A stretch of 6,866 nucleotides of DNA from the NCBI GenBank assembly GCA_003488105.1, contig DNMS01000073.1, forward strand, positions 1 to 6,866, given 5' to 3'. Below the pieces are notes generated by a model, which was given only the letters and a program-made list of their open reading frames with translations, did not search any database and was not told the origin of the DNA. This stretch comes from Rhodospirillaceae bacterium (GTDB lineage: Bacteria > Pseudomonadota > Alphaproteobacteria > Rhodospirillales_A > Casp-alpha2). Made by a program: the position numbers and the translations under genes. Each line of letters opens with the position of its first letter. Position 1 is the stretch's first letter. Positions 5,093 through 6,866 of the stretch are shown one piece after another.

Positions 5093-6405
5093 GCACGCTT
5101 TTCGAAAGCCAATCACCGCGTCCGCTGGCTGACCGCCTGCGGCCAAAGACCATCGCCGATGTCGTCGGCCAGACCCATCTGACCGGCCCCGACGGTTTCA
5201 TCGGCCGCGCGGTCAAGGCGGGAAAACTGACCTCCATCGTGTTCTGGGGGCCGCCCGGCACGGGCAAGACGACCCTGGCGCGGCTTCTGGCCGATCACGT
5301 CTCGCTGCATTTCGAGCCCCTGTCGGCGGTGTTTTCCGGTGTCGCCGACCTGCGTAAGGTGTTCGATCGGGCCAAGGAACGGCGCAGGATGGGGCAGGGG
5401 ACCCTGCTGTTCATCGACGAGATTCATCGCTTCAACCGGGCCCAGCAGGACGGTTTCCTGCCCTATGTGGAGGACGGTACGGTGGTGCTGATCGGCGCGA
5501 CCACGGAAAACCCGTCGTTCGAACTGAACCCGGCCTTGCTGTCGCGCGCCCAGGTGTTGGTTTTGAATCGCCTGGACTCGACGGCACTTGAGGAATTGAT
5601 GGTTCGAGCCGAAGCGGAACTGGGCCATCCGCTGCCGCTGGATGCCGACGCCCGTCAGGCGATGGCCGCCATGGCCGACGGTGACGGGCGCTATCTGTTG
5701 AACATGGTCGAGAACCTGGACGCCATGGGGCTGACGGCGCCGCTCGATCCCGCCGGTCTGGCGGCCGCCGTGCAGAAGCGCATGCCGCTTTATGACAAGG
5801 GACAGGAAAGCCATTACAACCTGATCTCGGCGCTGCACAAGTCGCTGCGCGGCTCGGATGTTGATGCGGCGCTGTACTGGTTCGCGCGCATGCTCGAAGG
5901 GGGGGAGGATCCGCTCTACGTCGCCCGCCGGCTGGTTCGATTCGCATCCGAGGATATCGGCTTGGCTGATCCCCAGGCCTTGCCGCAGGCCCTGGCCGCC
6001 TGGGACACCTATGAGCGCCTGGGCTCGCCCGAGGGCGAACTGGCCCTGGTTCAGGCGGTTGCCTATCTGGCCACCGCGCCGAAATCCAACGCCCTCTACA
6101 AGGCCGAGAAGGCTGCCCGCCGCATGGCGCGGGAAACCGGATCCCTAATGCCGCCGAAACATATCCTCAACGCGCCGACCAAGCTGATGAAGGACCTGGA
6201 CTACGGCAAGGACTACGCCTATGACCACGATACCGAGGACGGTTTTTCCGGACAGAACTATTTCCCCGACGGCATGGCGCGTACGCGGCTGTATTCACCG
6301 CGCGACCGCGGGTTCGAGCGCGAGATCACCAAGCGCCTGGCCTATTGGGACAAGTTACGGCGCCAGCGAACCAAGGGGGACGACGGCGGTTCATCTTCGG
6401 AGTAG
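5089..6405 (+). CDS. rarA: Replication-associated recombination ATPase RarA (MgsA)
   Basis: Cytoplasmic AAA+ ATPase of the RarA/MgsA/WRNIP1 family, 438 residues, normal length. The family forms tetramers acting at stalled replication forks, with links to SSB and RecA. The N-terminal PLADRLRPKTIADVVGQ (12-28) is typical of clamp-loader-like ATPases. Walker A GPPGTGKTT is at 54-62, Walker B LLFIDEIHR at 106-114, sensor 1 GATTENPS at 136-143, the probable arginine finger R153 in LLSRAQ, and sensor 2 at GDGRYLLN (198-205). The C-terminal half carries the conserved DVDAALYWFARMLEGGEDP (257-275) and the late YFPDGM (391-396). The last residues are hydrophilic and probably disordered. It starts at GTG within a GTGA overlap with the protease stop, implying translational coupling; GAGCGG at 5075-5080 is a possible ribosome binding site. 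Confidence 0.96.
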   Translation: MSTLFESQSPRPLADRLRPKTIADVVGQTHLTGPDGFIGRAVKAGKLTSIVFWGPPGTGKTTLARLLADHVSLHFEPLSAVFSGVADLRKVFDRAKERRRMGQGTLLFIDEIHRFNRAQQDGFLPYVEDGTVVLIGATTENPSFELNPALLSRAQVLVLNRLDSTALEELMVRAEAELGHPLPLDADARQAMAAMADGDGRYLLNMVENLDAMGLTAPLDPAGLAAAVQKRMPLYDKGQESHYNLISALHKSLRGSDVDAALYWFARMLEGGEDPLYVARRLVRFASEDIGLADPQALPQALAAWDTYERLGSPEGELALVQAVAYLATAPKSNALYKAEKAARRMARETGSLMPPKHILNAPTKLMKDLDYGKDYAYDHDTEDGFSGQNYFPDGMARTRLYSPRDRGFEREITKRLAYWDKLRRQRTKGDDGGSSSE

Positions 6406-6435
6406 ATTGAGCGCCGAACGGGGGCAAGGACCGGA

Positions 6436-6456
6436 ATGATGACGGGGAACCTGTGA
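6436..6456 (+). other. Possible leader mini-ORF coupled to crcB
   Basis: ATG at 6436 reads MMTGNL and stops at TGA 6454-6456, which overlaps the preferred crcB ATG (6456) as TGATG. AAGGA at 6426-6430 lies five bases before it (eight before the second ATG at 6439). This is either a short translated leader that hands ribosomes to crcB or a chance frame. At six codons it is too short to judge on coding evidence. Confidence 0.25.
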
Positions 6457-6833
6457 TGAAGATGCTGTTTGCCGTGGCCATGGGTGGCGCCGTGGGCGCT
6501 GTCGGGCGGTTCCTGGTGATGAACGCCGTGGGCAGCCAGTTGGGCCATGGATTTCCCTGGGGCACCTTCACGGTCAACCTCGTGGGTTCTTTCGTTCTGG
6601 GCGCGCTGATCGAAATCAGCGCCCTGTACTGGTCGCCGCCGCCGGAAATGCGGGCCTTCCTGGTGGTCGGCATGTTGGGCGCCTTCACGACCTTTTCCAC
6701 GTTCTCTCTGGATTCCTATACCTTGATCGATCGCGGGCAAATCGGGGCTGCGGCCCTCTATATCGGCGGTTCGGTCGTGCTCTGCATTTTCGGCTTTTGG
6801 GCCGGGATGGCCATGTTGCGTCAGGTTCTGTGA
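6456..6833 (+). CDS. crcB: Fluoride ion channel CrcB/FluC
   Basis: Small inner-membrane fluoride exporter of the Fluc family, 125 residues from the ATG at 6456, normal size. The family works as an antiparallel dimer that lowers cytoplasmic fluoride. Four hydrophobic segments are visible, at about 4-24, 35-57, 66-90 and 97-121. Family motifs are the N-terminal GGAVGAVGRF (10-19), GTFTVNLVGSF (36-46) with pore Asn41, and GMLGAFTTFSTFS (72-84), which contains the fluoride-lining phenylalanines and the central sodium-site break. A GTG at 6453 is in frame, but GGGGA (6444-6448) is seven bases from the ATG and only four from the GTG, so ATG 6456 is preferred. It follows rarA by 50 nt with no terminator, so it is probably co-transcribed. 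No fluoride riboswitch is seen. Confidence 0.95.
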   Translation: MKMLFAVAMGGAVGAVGRFLVMNAVGSQLGHGFPWGTFTVNLVGSFVLGALIEISALYWSPPPEMRAFLVVGMLGAFTTFSTFSLDSYTLIDRGQIGAAALYIGGSVVLCIFGFWAGMAMLRQVL

Positions 6834-6866
6834 TGGCCGATACGCCGCCACCCGACGTCAAGGGTC
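6833..6866 (+). CDS. Start of a further gene, probably pseudouridine synthase RluC (partial)
   Basis: ATG at 6833 shares one base with the crcB stop (TGATG), with AGG at 6823-6825 seven bases upstream. The frame stays open to the window edge and reads MADTPPPDVKG. Eleven residues carry no domain information. In many alphaproteobacteria the gene after crcB is a large-subunit rRNA pseudouridine synthase of the RluC type, so that is the expected identity by synteny only. The overlap suggests it belongs to the same transcript as rarA and crcB. Confidence 0.5.
   Translation, partial: MADTPPPDVKG

Noticed and set aside
5113..5838. 241-codon minus-strand frame opposite rarA
   Set aside because: Antisense shadow of a well-conserved AAA+ ATPase gene.
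6406..6455. Fluoride riboswitch upstream of crcB
   Set aside because: The gap is about 50 nt, and I cannot find the conserved pseudoknot core of the crcB motif. crcB is better explained as read-through from rarA.

Overview
The window is a stretch of conserved core chromosome from an alphaproteobacterium, most likely a member of the Rhodospirillales or a close relative. Four things support this: the gene order secY-adk-rpsM-rpsK-rpoA-rplQ with no rpsD (uS4) between rpsK and rpoA; an RpoA that begins [15 protein letters not shown]; a run of htrA, rarA and crcB directly after rplQ; and GC-rich DNA with GTG/TTG starts. Every protein gene lies on the plus strand. I see no mobile elements, tRNA or rRNA genes, CRISPR arrays or phage genes. 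Large minus-strand open frames exist but are codon-bias shadows of the real genes.

Region 1 (1-721) is the end of the ribosomal-protein/translocon operon: the last 22 codons of secY, then adk joined by a one-base TAATG overlap. The adenylate kinase has a four-cysteine, probably zinc-binding, LID.

Region 2 (722-950) has no gene. It holds a near-consensus housekeeping promoter (TTGACT, 16 nt, TATAAT) and a leader of about 165 nt with two hairpins, the second followed by a T6 run. This leader precedes rpsM, which starts with TTG.

Region 3 (951-3534) is the reduced alpha operon: rpsM (uS13), rpsK (uS11), rpoA (RNA polymerase alpha) and rplQ (bL17). The 154-nt rpsK-rpoA gap folds on paper into three consecutive hairpins. 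The 136-nt rpoA-rplQ gap holds two more. The operon ends in a textbook intrinsic terminator with a UUCG tetraloop.

Region 4 (3535-6866) is a separate unit: an exported HtrA/DegP-type serine protease with two PDZ domains, the replication-associated AAA+ ATPase RarA/MgsA (GTGA overlap with the protease), the fluoride channel CrcB/FluC, and the first 11 codons of a further gene that overlaps crcB by one base and is probably rluC by usual synteny. Only a weak promoter candidate is visible upstream of the protease gene.

I do not see an undescribed multi-gene system. The most interesting material is RNA-level: the structured leaders of rpsM, rpoA and rplQ in an operon that lacks the classical S4 repressor gene, with two places where alternative, mutually exclusive base pairings can be drawn. 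These were found by eye and need covariation analysis.
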